A stretch of DNA of 64,000 nt, taken from positions 495,711 to 559,710 of the forward strand of contig NZ_JAADJV010000003.1 of assembly GCF_011684115.1 (NCBI RefSeq), given 5' to 3'. Below the pieces are notes generated by a model, which saw only the letters and a list, made by a program, of their open reading frames with translations, ran no database searches and had not been told where the DNA came from. Below, piece by piece: positions 8,381 to 15,819 of this stretch; the first letter of the stretch is position 1, and each line of letters opens with the position of its first letter. Made by a program: the position numbers and the translations under genes. This DNA is from Rahnella aceris (GTDB lineage Bacteria > Pseudomonadota > Gammaproteobacteria > Enterobacterales > Enterobacteriaceae).

Positions 8381-8980
8381 ATGACTCAACAACCCGCACC
8401 AGAAGATTTTTACAGCGAAAAATACGGCCTGACCCGTACCCACTCAGAAATCATCAACGCCGCACAGCATGTCCGGCCGGGTAAAGCACTGGATTTAGGC
8501 TGTGGCAGCGGGCGTAACTCGCTGTATCTGAACCTGAAAGGGTTTGAGGTGACGGGCTGGGATAACAACGCCATAAGCGTCGCAAAAGTGAATGATATTA
8601 TCGCGGCGGAATCACTGAATAACATCAATATCAGCGAAGCTGATCTGAACACGCACCGTTTCAGCGGTGAATATGATTTTATTTTTTCCACCGTGGTCAT
8701 GATGTTTCTGCAACGCGACAGCATCCCGCACATTATTGAAGACATGCATGCGGCCACCAACACGGGCGGTTATAACCTGATTGTGGCCGCCATGGACAGC
8801 CCGGATTATCCGTGCCCGCTGCCCTTCCCGTTCACGTTCAAGCCGTCAGAACTGCGTGATTATTATCGCGGCTGGGAAATCGTGAAATATAACGAAGATG
8901 TCGGCGAACTGCATAAACGCGACGAAAACGGAGACCGTTACAAGTTGCGGTTTGCGACGCTGCTGGCAAGAAAAATCTGA
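8381..8980 (+). CDS. tehB: Tellurite methyltransferase TehB
   Basis: 199-residue SAM-dependent methyltransferase that detoxifies tellurite and selenite. Motif I is LDLGCGSGRNSLYL, and the TehB-specific stretches YDFIFSTVVMMFL, TGGYNLIVAAMDSPDYPCP and YNEDVGELH...LRFATLLARK closely follow E. coli TehB. I chose ATG 8381 (MTQQPAPEDFYSEKYGLTRTH) because it aligns with the E. coli start region; the frame open from 8318 adds an unrelated leader. No tehA lies nearby, so this is a stand-alone copy. Confidence 0.92.
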   Translation: MTQQPAPEDFYSEKYGLTRTHSEIINAAQHVRPGKALDLGCGSGRNSLYLNLKGFEVTGWDNNAISVAKVNDIIAAESLNNINISEADLNTHRFSGEYDFIFSTVVMMFLQRDSIPHIIEDMHAATNTGGYNLIVAAMDSPDYPCPLPFPFTFKPSELRDYYRGWEIVKYNEDVGELHKRDENGDRYKLRFATLLARKI

Positions 8981-9062
8981 TATCCATCAGTCCTTCGCAG
9001 GCAAACCCTGCATAGCCTAGCTTTTCGACTAAACTTAAATTCCACCCAAAAAGGAGCACGAT

Positions 9063-9335
9063 ATGTCATCACAAGACTTTGATAAAGATCCTAGCCGTGT
9101 GGAAGATAAAGTAGAAAACACGGTTAACCAGTTTGCCGGTGAAGCGCAAAAGCAATTTGGAGATTTTGTTGACTCTCCGAAACATCAGCTTAAAGGTGCT
9201 GCACGCAAATACTCCGCGCAGGCGAGTGAAGCAGTTTCTGACGTGGCGGATAAAATCAAAGAAAATCCGCTGTCGGGATTGATTGCTGCCGGTGCGATTG
9301 GCGTGGTTCTGGGGCTACTTTTAGGCCGCAAATAA
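9063..9335 (+). CDS. DUF883-type (YqjD/ElaB-like) membrane-anchored stress protein
   Basis: 90 residues: a long amphipathic helical region with charged repeats (VEDKVENTVNQFAGEAQKQFG), then a C-terminal hydrophobic glycine-zipper anchor (GLIAAGAIGVVLGLLLGRK). This is the layout of the YqjD/ElaB family, which tether stationary-phase ribosomes to the inner membrane. A strong ribosome site (AAAGGAG) precedes the ATG. Membership is clear from architecture; the exact function in this organism is inferred. Confidence 0.8.
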   Translation: MSSQDFDKDPSRVEDKVENTVNQFAGEAQKQFGDFVDSPKHQLKGAARKYSAQASEAVSDVADKIKENPLSGLIAAGAIGVVLGLLLGRK

Positions 9336-9396
9336 CCGTCCGGGAGAAACAGATTTCTCCTACACAAATTATTAACAAAAAGAGGGTATGATCTTG

Positions 9397-9477
9397 TCTT
9401 CTGTAGCAATCTACAGATTATTCAGACATTCCCCTTGTAGCAAATCCAATACCCGTCTCCCCTGACGGGTATTTTTT
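9397..9477 (+). ncRNA. Candidate small RNA ending in a rho-independent terminator
   Basis: In the 158-base gap after the DUF883 gene there is a TATGAT -10-like box near 9387, a small CTGTAG/CTACAG hairpin near 9401-9416, a single-stranded CCCC-containing stretch, and a perfect terminator hairpin with T run at 9448-9477. This layout resembles Hfq-type small RNAs, but I do not recognise the sequence and the -35 box is poor. It may simply be the DUF883 mRNA 3' end. Confidence 0.3.
9448..9477 (+). terminator. Rho-independent terminator
   Basis: Perfect 10-bp stem AATACCCGTC / GACGGGTATT with loop TCCCCT, then a T run. Confidence 0.85.
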
Positions 9478-9493
9478 CGCCAGCTTGCGTGAA

Positions 9494-9691
9494 TCATTGC
9501 CCTTTACCGACCAGCTGAGCGGCTTTCACGAAAATTTCATCTTCCACACCGTCCCCTTTTTTACGCCCGAGCCGCCGCAGTTCATCAATGATGCTCTCCC
9601 GGTTAATAATCGTTCCGCTGGAAATTAACCCCATAACAGCCGCACCAATGGCCAGCCCGATCAGGCCTGTCTTTTCGCTTTCGTCCTTCAT
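9494..9691 (-). CDS. Small protein with one hydrophobic segment, unknown function
   Basis: 65 residues: a short polar start (MKDESEKTG), one glycine/alanine-rich hydrophobic helix (LIGLAIGAAVMGLISSG), then a charged helical tail (IIDELRRLGRKKGDGVEDEIF). It looks like a single-pass or membrane-associated small protein. I do not recognise a family. Upstream Shine-Dalgarno is only moderate (GGGG 5 bases before ATG). It is retained because the composition is protein-like and no better gene overlaps it. Confidence 0.5.
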   Translation of the reverse strand: MKDESEKTGLIGLAIGAAVMGLISSGTIINRESIIDELRRLGRKKGDGVEDEIFVKAAQLVGKGQ

Positions 9692-9903
9692 GATGACCCC
9701 GGTAAATTATTCGAATTTTTCAGATAACGCTCAGTATCTATAGCTGATGTAATGGCATTTGTCAGAATTCGGGCACAGCCGGGATCGCATTTTTCTATCA
9801 GGGTTAAGGGGGCTGGCATAGCCTGAGACGGAGAAATTCCGCCTTGTCAGCAGTCTGTAAAAGACCTATATTTAGACCGAAGCCTCGACAGGAGCAGTAA
9901 AAC

Positions 9904-10134
9904 ATGCAAATACAGACCATCAGCTTCGTGAAGAAGCATGCCGCTGCGCTTGATTTATCACAACCTATACTGGTCACTCAGAATGGTGAACCGGCTTATG
10001 TGATTGAATCCTATGAAGACAGGCAAAAAAGGGATGAAACCATCGCTTTACTCAAGCTGCTGACACTGGCAGAAAATGATAAAGCTGAAGGCCGGACATT
10101 GACGAGGGAACAGTTGTTAGCAGATCTCTACTGA
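9904..10134 (+). CDS. Phd/YefM-family antitoxin
   Basis: 76 residues. The N-terminal Phd/YefM fold is recognisable (ISFVKKHAAALDLSQPILVTQNGEPAYVIESYEDRQ), a DNA-binding domain that represses its own operon; the C-terminal part (LTREQLLADLY) would wrap and neutralise the toxin. AGGAG lies 7 bases before the ATG. The downstream gene at 10175 encodes a RelE/ParE-like protein, giving a standard type II toxin-antitoxin pair. Confidence 0.82.
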   Translation: MQIQTISFVKKHAAALDLSQPILVTQNGEPAYVIESYEDRQKRDETIALLKLLTLAENDKAEGRTLTREQLLADLY

Positions 10135-10174
10135 TGAGTCACTCATCTCATCGGCTCATTATTGGGATCAATTT

Positions 10175-10522
10175 ATGTCTGCCACGAAAAGTAAAATTAC
10201 GATTGAGTACCTGCAAACTGTAAAGCTATCCATTGATGAAATCGCTTCGTTCCAGACCTTACAGGGAAACGACCCTTTAAAGATCATCAACGCTGTATTA
10301 GATGAGTTTGAAACAAAAGTGAAAGTATTTCCTTTGTCCTGCCCGGTTTCACCTGATCTTGCAGCGCTGGGGATTATCAAGTATCGCGAATGCAGTACGT
10401 TGAGCGGTTATCGCATCATATATACCTATGATGAACCGGCAAATTTGATCTCTGTCTATGTGCTGCTTTCGCAGCGGCAAAATGTTCAGGCGCTGCTGTT
10501 TAAAAAGCTGATCATGGGCTAA
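10175..10522 (+). CDS. RelE/ParE-superfamily toxin
   Basis: 115 residues, typical RelE/ParE length. The C-terminal half carries the family pattern: a compact strand region with RECSTLSGYRIIYTYDEPANLISVYVLLSQRQNVQALLF, where YRIIY and the final VYVLLSQRQ strand are characteristic. The N-terminal half is helical. The target (ribosome-dependent mRNA cleavage versus gyrase) cannot be decided. It lies 40 bases after the antitoxin and is followed by a strong terminator. Confidence 0.78.
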   Translation: MSATKSKITIEYLQTVKLSIDEIASFQTLQGNDPLKIINAVLDEFETKVKVFPLSCPVSPDLAALGIIKYRECSTLSGYRIIYTYDEPANLISVYVLLSQRQNVQALLFKKLIMG

Positions 10523-10528
10523 CAACGC

Positions 10529-10559
10529 AAAAGCCACGCAAACATCGCGTGGCTTTTTT
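10529..10559 (+). terminator. Terminator of the toxin-antitoxin operon
   Basis: Stem AAAAGCCACGC / GCGTGGCTTTT, 7-base loop, T run. It also faces the convergent osmC gene. Confidence 0.85.
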
Positions 10560-10584
10560 CAGCGCGTCATCCTCTGTTAAATCA

Positions 10585-11016
10585 TCAGTTTTCCAGCTGG
10601 TACGTCAGCGTAATCTCGGCTTTCAGAACCTGTGAAACCGGGCAGCCAGCTTTGGCTTTTTTGATGATTTCATCGAATTTATCTTTATCGATGCCTGGCA
10701 ACTTCACTTTGCTGTCGAGCGCGATTTTGGTGATCGCAAAGCCGCCATCCACTTTATCGAGTGAAACATCTGCGACAGTATCGATGCTTTCCGGCGTGTG
10801 CCCCGCTTCGCCGAGCATCAGCGAGAGCGCCATGGAGAAGCAGGCTGAGTGCGCCGCGCCAATCAGTTCTTCCGGGTTAGTGCCTGGCTTACCTTCAAAG
10901 CGGGTGTTGAATCCATAGGGTTGTTCCTTCAGGGCACCGCTTTCAGAAGAGATGTAACCTTTACCGTGTTTAATATCGCCTTCCCAGTGTGCCTGTCCTT
11001 TCTTATGAATGGTCAT
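10585..11016 (-). CDS. osmC: Organic hydroperoxide reductase OsmC
   Basis: 143 residues, almost colinear with E. coli OsmC (MTIHKKGQAHWEGDIKHGKG start, NPEELIGAAHSACFSMALSL, AKAGCPVSQVLKAEITL). The two redox cysteines are in the HSACFS and AGCPVS motifs. It is a cytoplasmic thiol peroxidase reducing organic hydroperoxides, usually induced by osmotic and stationary-phase stress. A consensus GGAGGA ribosome site precedes the ATG. Confidence 0.95.
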   Translation of the reverse strand: MTIHKKGQAHWEGDIKHGKGYISSESGALKEQPYGFNTRFEGKPGTNPEELIGAAHSACFSMALSLMLGEAGHTPESIDTVADVSLDKVDGGFAITKIALDSKVKLPGIDKDKFDEIIKKAKAGCPVSQVLKAEITLTYQLEN

Positions 11017-11150
11017 ATTTTCCTCCGGTTTGCATTACATTAACGTTAAGTATAGCTTCTGATCGGTGATCCGCGAGGATGGCCGGGCTATGCGGTCTGC
11101 GGGTAACTTTTCTATAAATCACAACAAAATAGATAACCGAGGAATAAAGC

Positions 11151-11330
11151 ATGTTTAAACCGCAAGATGTTGTTCAGTCCAAAACCGGCGGCCCGAAAAT
11201 GATCGTCCGTCGTGTTGAAGGCGACACGCTGTGGTGCTCGCGTACGGACGACTTTTCTGCCACTGAAATTGAAGTAAAAGCCGACACCGTGGATCTGTAT
11301 CACGAAGACGGCGATTTTGGCGTGTGCTGA
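11151..11330 (+). CDS. yodC: YodC-like small protein (DUF2158)
   Basis: 59-residue protein, ATG 11151 with GAGGA upstream. MFKPQDVVQSKTGGPKMIV and a Trp-Cys-containing middle (GDTLWCSR) match the small DUF2158/YodC family of enterobacteria, a compact beta-barrel-like fold of unknown function. The antisense frame in the same place is a shadow. Confidence 0.75.
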   Translation: MFKPQDVVQSKTGGPKMIVRRVEGDTLWCSRTDDFSATEIEVKADTVDLYHEDGDFGVC

Positions 11331-11352
11331 TCACTCCATCAATTTATCCCTC

Positions 11353-11380
11353 AAGGCTGCCACGGTGGCCTTTTTGTTTT
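11353..11380 (+). terminator. Terminator after the yodC-like gene
   Basis: AAGGC / GCCTT stem around TGCCACGGTG, partly extendable inside the loop, followed by TTTTTGTTTT. Confidence 0.65.
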
Positions 11381-11455
11381 CGTCAGATTGCCAAAAAGCA
11401 CAACATGAATTAATATTCGATATTATTAAATAATAATTCACGAGAACAATGATAC

Positions 11456-11791
11456 ATGGACGCCAGCATTCCGGTAGAGAAACAGTTTCAGGCCTATAAC
11501 CACCACGATCTCGATGCCTTTTCCGCCTGCTACAGCGAAGACTTTACCGCCTATCGCATGCCCAATATGCTGCCTTCCTTAGAGGGGAAAGACGCACTCA
11601 GAACGTTCTATAAAAACCACCGGTTCAACAACAGCGCATTACGTGCTGAGCTGATCTCACGAACCGTGCTGGGCAATAAAGTATTTGACCATGAAATGAT
11701 CTACGGAATTTATGAGACCCCCGTCAACAGCATTGCCGTGTTTGAAGTCGAAAACGGGCTGATTAAGACAGCCTGGTTCTATTTTGAATAA
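11456..11791 (+). CDS. SnoaL-like / NTF2-fold protein
   Basis: 111 residues in the nuclear-transport-factor-2 fold pattern: VEKQFQAYNHHDLDAFSACYSEDFTAY (the helix followed by the first strand typical of ketosteroid isomerase-like proteins), then GKDALRTFYKNHRF and strand-rich C-terminal half ending in an FEVENGLIKTAWFYF segment. Ligand or reaction unknown. It is a single gene with no obvious partner, preceded by an AT-rich promoter-like region. Confidence 0.75.
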   Translation: MDASIPVEKQFQAYNHHDLDAFSACYSEDFTAYRMPNMLPSLEGKDALRTFYKNHRFNNSALRAELISRTVLGNKVFDHEMIYGIYETPVNSIAVFEVENGLIKTAWFYFE

Positions 11792-11925
11792 TCATGCATT
11801 TTTTGTGACTGGAAGTATTCATTGGTTGCGGATGGATATCCTCAATCATAATTTCCAATTATGTAAAATTCTGAATATAGTGGTCGGAAATTACTGAGAA
11901 TAATCTGATCAAGGGACCGGCCATA

Positions 11926-12285
11926 ATGAATAAGCCTTTTGCGTGGATGTCTGTGTTTGTTGCCGCCGCATTTTTAAGCGGATGCGCGCAGCCAACAGTT
12001 AAAAACACTGAGCAGGATCAGTCAGCACTGAATACCCGTTGCTACAGTGAGTTCAGGGCACTTCAGACGCTGGATAAACAAGCTTTCAATGTTTATAAGC
12101 AACAATTTAGTCAGCTCAACGACGCATATGCAGTTTATAAAACCAATGCTTCGCTGATTAACAAAGACTCCAAAGAAATGTTTGCGCTTGAATTAAAAGA
12201 TAAGCAGACACTTATCTGTGCCCGAGTTAAAAGCGCCGTGTTCAATAACATGAATCAGCGTTCTCAGATGCTCAACGATATTTAA
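11926..12285 (+). CDS. Small lipoprotein of unknown function
   Basis: 119 residues. Signal peptide with a clear lipobox (FLSGCAQ, lipidated Cys at residue 20); the residue after Cys is Ala, which predicts outer-membrane sorting. The mature part is largely helical and polar with two further Cys residues (NTRCYSEF and LICARV) that may form a disulfide. No recognised domain. Confidence 0.7.
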   Translation: MNKPFAWMSVFVAAAFLSGCAQPTVKNTEQDQSALNTRCYSEFRALQTLDKQAFNVYKQQFSQLNDAYAVYKTNASLINKDSKEMFALELKDKQTLICARVKSAVFNNMNQRSQMLNDI

Positions 12286-12295
12286 CAGAATCAGA

Positions 12296-12333
12296 CATTG
12301 AATCCTGGGATTTTATAATCTCAGGATTCAATG
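12296..12333. terminator. Inverted repeat between convergent lipoprotein genes
   Basis: Perfect 12-bp arms CATTGAATCCTG and CAGGATTCAATG around a 14-base loop. There is no T run on the + side, so it could be a bidirectional terminator of moderate strength or an mRNA-stabilising stem. Confidence 0.5.
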
Positions 12334-12356
12334 ATTGCTCTACCATCCCGCCCGCA

Positions 12357-13169
12357 TTACCAGCCTTTCACCGCATCCCCGTGATAGATAGCGTCCGCCG
12401 CTTTCACTGTCGCATCCGTCTGATAAGCCTCAACCAGCTCCTTCACGGCCTGGCTGTCTTTGTTATCTTCACGTGCCACGATGATATTCACGTAAGGTGA
12501 ATCTTTATCTTCGACAAACAGGCCATTTTTGCCCGGCGTCAGCCCGACCTGTCCTGAATAAGTGGTATTGATGATCGCCAGTTCAATTTTGTCGTCATCA
12601 ATGGCGCGTGTCAGTTGCGGCGCTTCGATCTCAACAATTTTGAGATGCTTTGGATTTTCAATGATATCCAGAGACGTCGGCAGCAAACCTACGCCCTCTT
12701 TCAGTTTGATCAAACCTTCTTTTTGCAGCAATAACAGCGAACGTCCAAGGTTAGTCGGGTCATTAGGCACCGCAACCTGCCCGTTATCACTGAGCTGATC
12801 AATGGATTTTATCTTGCGGGAGTATCCTGCAATCGGATAGACGAAGGTTTTCCCCACTTCCACCAGCTTGTAGCCGCGCTCTTTGATCTGCTTATCCAGA
12901 TAGGGACGGTGCTGGAACGAATTTACATCAATGTCGCCGCTGCTCAGCGCCGAGTTTGGCAACACGAAATCGTTGAAGGTCACGACTTCCACATCAAGGT
13001 TATATTTGTCTTTGGCGGTCTTTTTGATGGTTTCCCACATCTGTTGATCGATACCCGCGCTGATACCCACTTTAATGTGGTTTTCCTGCGATTTTTGATC
13101 ACAGGCACTCAGCGCCAGTGCGCCCACCAGAGATAATGCCAGAACTGAAAATTTTAGTGTTATGCGCAT
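12357..13169 (-). CDS. MetQ/NlpA-family methionine-type substrate-binding lipoprotein
   Basis: 270 residues. Signal peptide with lipobox LSACDQ (Asp at +2 suggests retention in the inner membrane). The mature protein follows MetQ/NlpA closely: IKVGISAG, NSFQHRPYLD, VPNDPTNLGRSLLLLQKEGLI, DSPYVNIIVAREDN and a C-terminal VKGW. MetQ binds D/L-methionine for the MetNI importer, but no metN or metI is adjacent, so this orphan copy resembles NlpA and may serve a transporter elsewhere. Confidence 0.88.
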   Translation of the reverse strand: MRITLKFSVLALSLVGALALSACDQKSQENHIKVGISAGIDQQMWETIKKTAKDKYNLDVEVVTFNDFVLPNSALSSGDIDVNSFQHRPYLDKQIKERGYKLVEVGKTFVYPIAGYSRKIKSIDQLSDNGQVAVPNDPTNLGRSLLLLQKEGLIKLKEGVGLLPTSLDIIENPKHLKIVEIEAPQLTRAIDDDKIELAIINTTYSGQVGLTPGKNGLFVEDKDSPYVNIIVAREDNKDSQAVKELVEAYQTDATVKAADAIYHGDAVKGW

Positions 13170-13290
13170 AACGGTTTTACTCTTTCCGTGAATAATTAAA
13201 AGGTTGAAACAGCATCGCTGAAGATCTCAGTGTTTCAAAGCCTGTCGGGATGCGCAAATACGAAAAAGAAATAACCTAGAGCGGGAATGC

Positions 13291-13321
13291 TGCCGGAACC
13301 CGCTGTACGCAGGTTCCGGCA
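13291..13321. terminator. Strong hairpin between MFS gene end and the NlpA-like gene
   Basis: Arms TGCCGGAACC (13291-13300) and GGTTCCGGCA (13312-13321), 10 bp perfect, 11-base loop. A T run is missing, so termination is possible but unproven. Confidence 0.45.
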
Positions 13322-13364
13322 GGAGGATTTTCTTATGTGGAAAGATTTCCTGATCGTAAACCGA

Positions 13365-14576
13365 TCATTTGCCCGCTGCGTGTAATACCGCAGGTTGCGG
13401 GCGGGACAGGAAAATGGTGATGCCCGCCAGCAATGTCAGCACACCGCCGAGCAGGAAGGCACTGCTTACGCCCGCGCTGTCAGCGAGGATCCCGCCGAAC
13501 AATGCGCCCAGCGCCAGCGACGTCTGGAAGACACACACCAGCAACGCCGAGCCGGTTTCAAACAACGCAGGCGACGCCTGATACGTCCAGATATTCAGAC
13601 ACACCGGCAGCGCACCAAACGCCAGTCCCCAGAGGATCACCAGGGCACAGGCCAGCGCCAGCGGCACCGGGAACAGCGACAACACCAGCACCGAGGCGCT
13701 GAGCAACAGCATATTGAGCATAAACGCTTTCTTTACACCGAGCTCACGGACAGTAATTTCCGTGGTAAGCGTGCCTAATAACCCCGCCACACCGTAGCCC
13801 ATCAGTAACAAAGAAATATTGCTGGCTGAAAGATGCAGGCTAAACCGTAGCCACGGCTCGAGGTAGGTATATGCCGCGAAATGACCGCCCGCCATAAATA
13901 CGCCGATGATCAGCGCGTAGCGGATCCCCGCGACTTTCGTGACGCTGAGCATCGCACGCAGGCCGATAGAGTGTTGTGCCGGCAGCGAAGGCAGCGCCAG
14001 CCATTGCAGCACGAAAAACGCCAGCGCCAGCACGGCGTTAAGCATAAATGCCATGCGCCAGCCGAACAGATCCCCGATAAAGGCGCCCGCCGGTACACCT
14101 GCGACCGTGCCGACCGCCACGCCCGCAGTGATCAGCGAAATGGCCCTGGCGCCCTGCTCCTCTGACACCAGCCGCCGCCCGGAAGGAATAGCAAATGACC
14201 AGAAACCACCGACACCGATGCCCAGAATTATGCGTCCGATCAGCAGAATGTTGAATGACTGCGCCATCACGGCGATACCGTTGGCCACGATCACCGTCGC
14301 GGAGAGCAATAATAATAAGGTGCGGCGATCCATTTTTCGGGCAAACAGCATGATCAGTGGCGCAGAAATCGCGGCAACTAAACCGGGCAACATCACCGCC
14401 AGACCGGCATGCCCTTCAGTGACACCCAGAGATTGCGCGATGGGCGACAGTAAACCGATCGGCAGAAATTCGGTATTAACCAGCGCGAAGGTGCCGCAGG
14501 CCAGTGAGAAAACCGCCAGCCAGCGGCGGAATGCAGAAGTTTCTGGCCGGGTGTCCAGCGATGAGCACTCAGTCAT
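13365..14576 (-). CDS. MFS transporter, DHA1 (NepI/AraJ-like) exporter
   Basis: 403 residues, 12 predicted membrane helices. The pattern EFLPIGLLSPIAQSLGVTEG, RKMDRRTLLLL (motif A) and IGRIILGIGVGGFWSFA is typical of the DHA1 group that includes NepI, YdhP and sugar-efflux proteins. The substrate is unknown; relatives export purine nucleosides, arabinose or drugs. A promoter with a MerR-type 19-base spacer lies upstream. Confidence 0.85.
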   Translation of the reverse strand: MTECSSLDTRPETSAFRRWLAVFSLACGTFALVNTEFLPIGLLSPIAQSLGVTEGHAGLAVMLPGLVAAISAPLIMLFARKMDRRTLLLLLSATVIVANGIAVMAQSFNILLIGRIILGIGVGGFWSFAIPSGRRLVSEEQGARAISLITAGVAVGTVAGVPAGAFIGDLFGWRMAFMLNAVLALAFFVLQWLALPSLPAQHSIGLRAMLSVTKVAGIRYALIIGVFMAGGHFAAYTYLEPWLRFSLHLSASNISLLLMGYGVAGLLGTLTTEITVRELGVKKAFMLNMLLLSASVLVLSLFPVPLALACALVILWGLAFGALPVCLNIWTYQASPALFETGSALLVCVFQTSLALGALFGGILADSAGVSSAFLLGGVLTLLAGITIFLSRPQPAVLHAAGK

Positions 14577-14631
14577 TTTATGATCCTTAGCAAGGTGAAT
14601 TATTTCGGGGGTGTTGTTTTAGTATTTGAAC

Positions 14632-14662
14632 GTAATAAACGTGATCACCATCACAGGGTCAA
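14632..14662 (-). promoter_or_regulatory. MerR-type promoter with 19-base spacer upstream of the MFS gene
   Basis: On the minus strand: -35 TTGACC (14662-14657), 19-base spacer, -10 TATTAC (14637-14632). The spacer holds the dyad GTGAT-GGTG-ATCAC. An over-long spacer with a central dyad is the hallmark of MerR-family activated promoters. No MerR gene is in the neighbourhood. Confidence 0.5.
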
Positions 14663-14832
14663 GCCCTTTTCATAATGACTGCCCGGGTATTTCTTATGCA
14701 CCTGCCAGATAAGCCAGTCTCCGCCTGCGATGCAGGCTGCAGAGGCGCGCGGAGGTTCAAACGGAAAAGGCACATACAGATAACGCGGACAGGAAATGAC
14801 TCCACATATAAGTATGTTGTAACTAAATTGCA

Positions 14833-14862
14833 GAAAAAGAGATCAACCGCCGGATGCGGCGG
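14833..14862 (-). terminator. Rho-independent terminator of the SMR gene
   Basis: Stem CCGCCG / CGGCGG with 4-base loop; on the minus strand it is followed by TTGATCTCTTTTT. Confidence 0.65.
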
Positions 14863-14895
14863 CGAATAACGTGACGGGGAAAGGGCGTTTCAGGG

Positions 14896-15231
14896 TTAAT
14901 GCGACACAGATTTAGAATAAAGCTGGATGATCATAATGCCGACAGCGATGCAGCCCATGCCAATCAGCGCCGGAGTATCAAGCCGCTGTTTGTAGATGAA
15001 GAATGACATGGCCGAAACAAGGAAAATCCCCATGCCTGCCCAGATAGCGTAGGCGATGCCGATATTCATCACTTTAACGACCTGAGAAAGTCCATAAAAG
15101 GATATGGCATAACCGACGACCACAATGACGCTCGGCACTAACCGGGTGAATCCATCAGACGCCTTCATCATGGTCGTCGCCAGTGTTTCGGCGCAGATAG
15201 AAACAGCAAGGATGAGATATATTTTGAACAT
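14896..15231 (-). CDS. Small multidrug resistance (SMR/EmrE-like) transporter
   Basis: 111 residues, four transmembrane helices. The essential membrane-embedded Glu is in helix 1 (AVSICAETLATTMMKAS), and helix 3 carries GIAYAIWAGMGIF, both diagnostic of the SMR family that exports quaternary cations or guanidinium-type substrates by proton exchange. AGAAGG precedes the ATG. Transcribed away from the biosynthetic cluster; no sign that it belongs to it. Confidence 0.9.
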   Translation of the reverse strand: MFKIYLILAVSICAETLATTMMKASDGFTRLVPSVIVVVGYAISFYGLSQVVKVMNIGIAYAIWAGMGIFLVSAMSFFIYKQRLDTPALIGMGCIAVGIMIIQLYSKSVSH

Positions 15232-15516
15232 AAGACCTTCTCAATATGAGATTTATAAAAATAAAACATTACCCCGCAGAGTCTTACATTAAACCGTCTT
15301 AACGGCAATCATGCCGGGTTTTACTGTTGTCATAAAAATAACCGGGCACAAATACGCCGAATGGCCGGAAATTATTATGTCAGCGCCCTGTCACAACGCC
15401 GGTGTGCTTCTCCCGCTTTATGATTTTCTTCTTTTATTGCAGGCGCAATTTCAAGCAAATCTTTCCTGATACGGCGGATATCATGTCAGTTCGAAGTTTT
15501 TAAAGTGGCGAAACCA

Positions 15517-15819
15517 ATGACTATTTCATCGACAACGAAAGAATTTATACTCTCATGCTTAGAGAAAGTGGGTGTTGACAATAGAAAGTTGGCGGCTATT
15601 GCACAGGGAGCTGATATCTACGGGCCTGAAGGGTTACTGGACTCAATCCATTTAGTGGGCTTTATCGCAGAGATGGGCGAATGGATGGAAGCCAGAACCG
15701 AGGTTTCCGGGAGTTTTTTTGATATCCTCGATGGCGATCTTTTCGAAAACTTCAAAAATATCAATCAGATTGAATCACTGTTATCCCGGAGGTTTAGCGA
15801 TGTCAGCTTTTCCTCCTGA
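15517..15819 (+). CDS. Acyl carrier protein (first gene of the biosynthetic cluster)
   Basis: About 100 residues. The phosphopantetheine-attachment serine is in GLLDSIHLVGF (Ser43 from ATG 15517). A GTG at 15505 in frame is an alternative start but has no better ribosome site. The sequence is acidic and helical like discrete carrier proteins that pair with PLP decarboxylases (BtrI of butirosin, and the exosortase-A-associated ACP). The next gene starts inside its 3' end, so the two are coupled. The 273 bases upstream hold no promoter I can defend. Confidence 0.85.
   Translation: MTISSTTKEFILSCLEKVGVDNRKLAAIAQGADIYGPEGLLDSIHLVGFIAEMGEWMEARTEVSGSFFDILDGDLFENFKNINQIESLLSRRFSDVSFSS

Noticed and set aside
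14675..14869. 64-codon frame on the plus strand between the MFS and SMR genes
   Set aside because: Overlaps the MFS upstream region and the SMR terminator, no ribosome site, basic low-information sequence.
15344..15358. Sigma-54-like GGGCAC...GC string upstream of the first ACP gene
   Set aside because: With GGCAC in register the GG-GC spacing is 9 rather than 10 bases, and the -12 element is poor. It was not called as a promoter.
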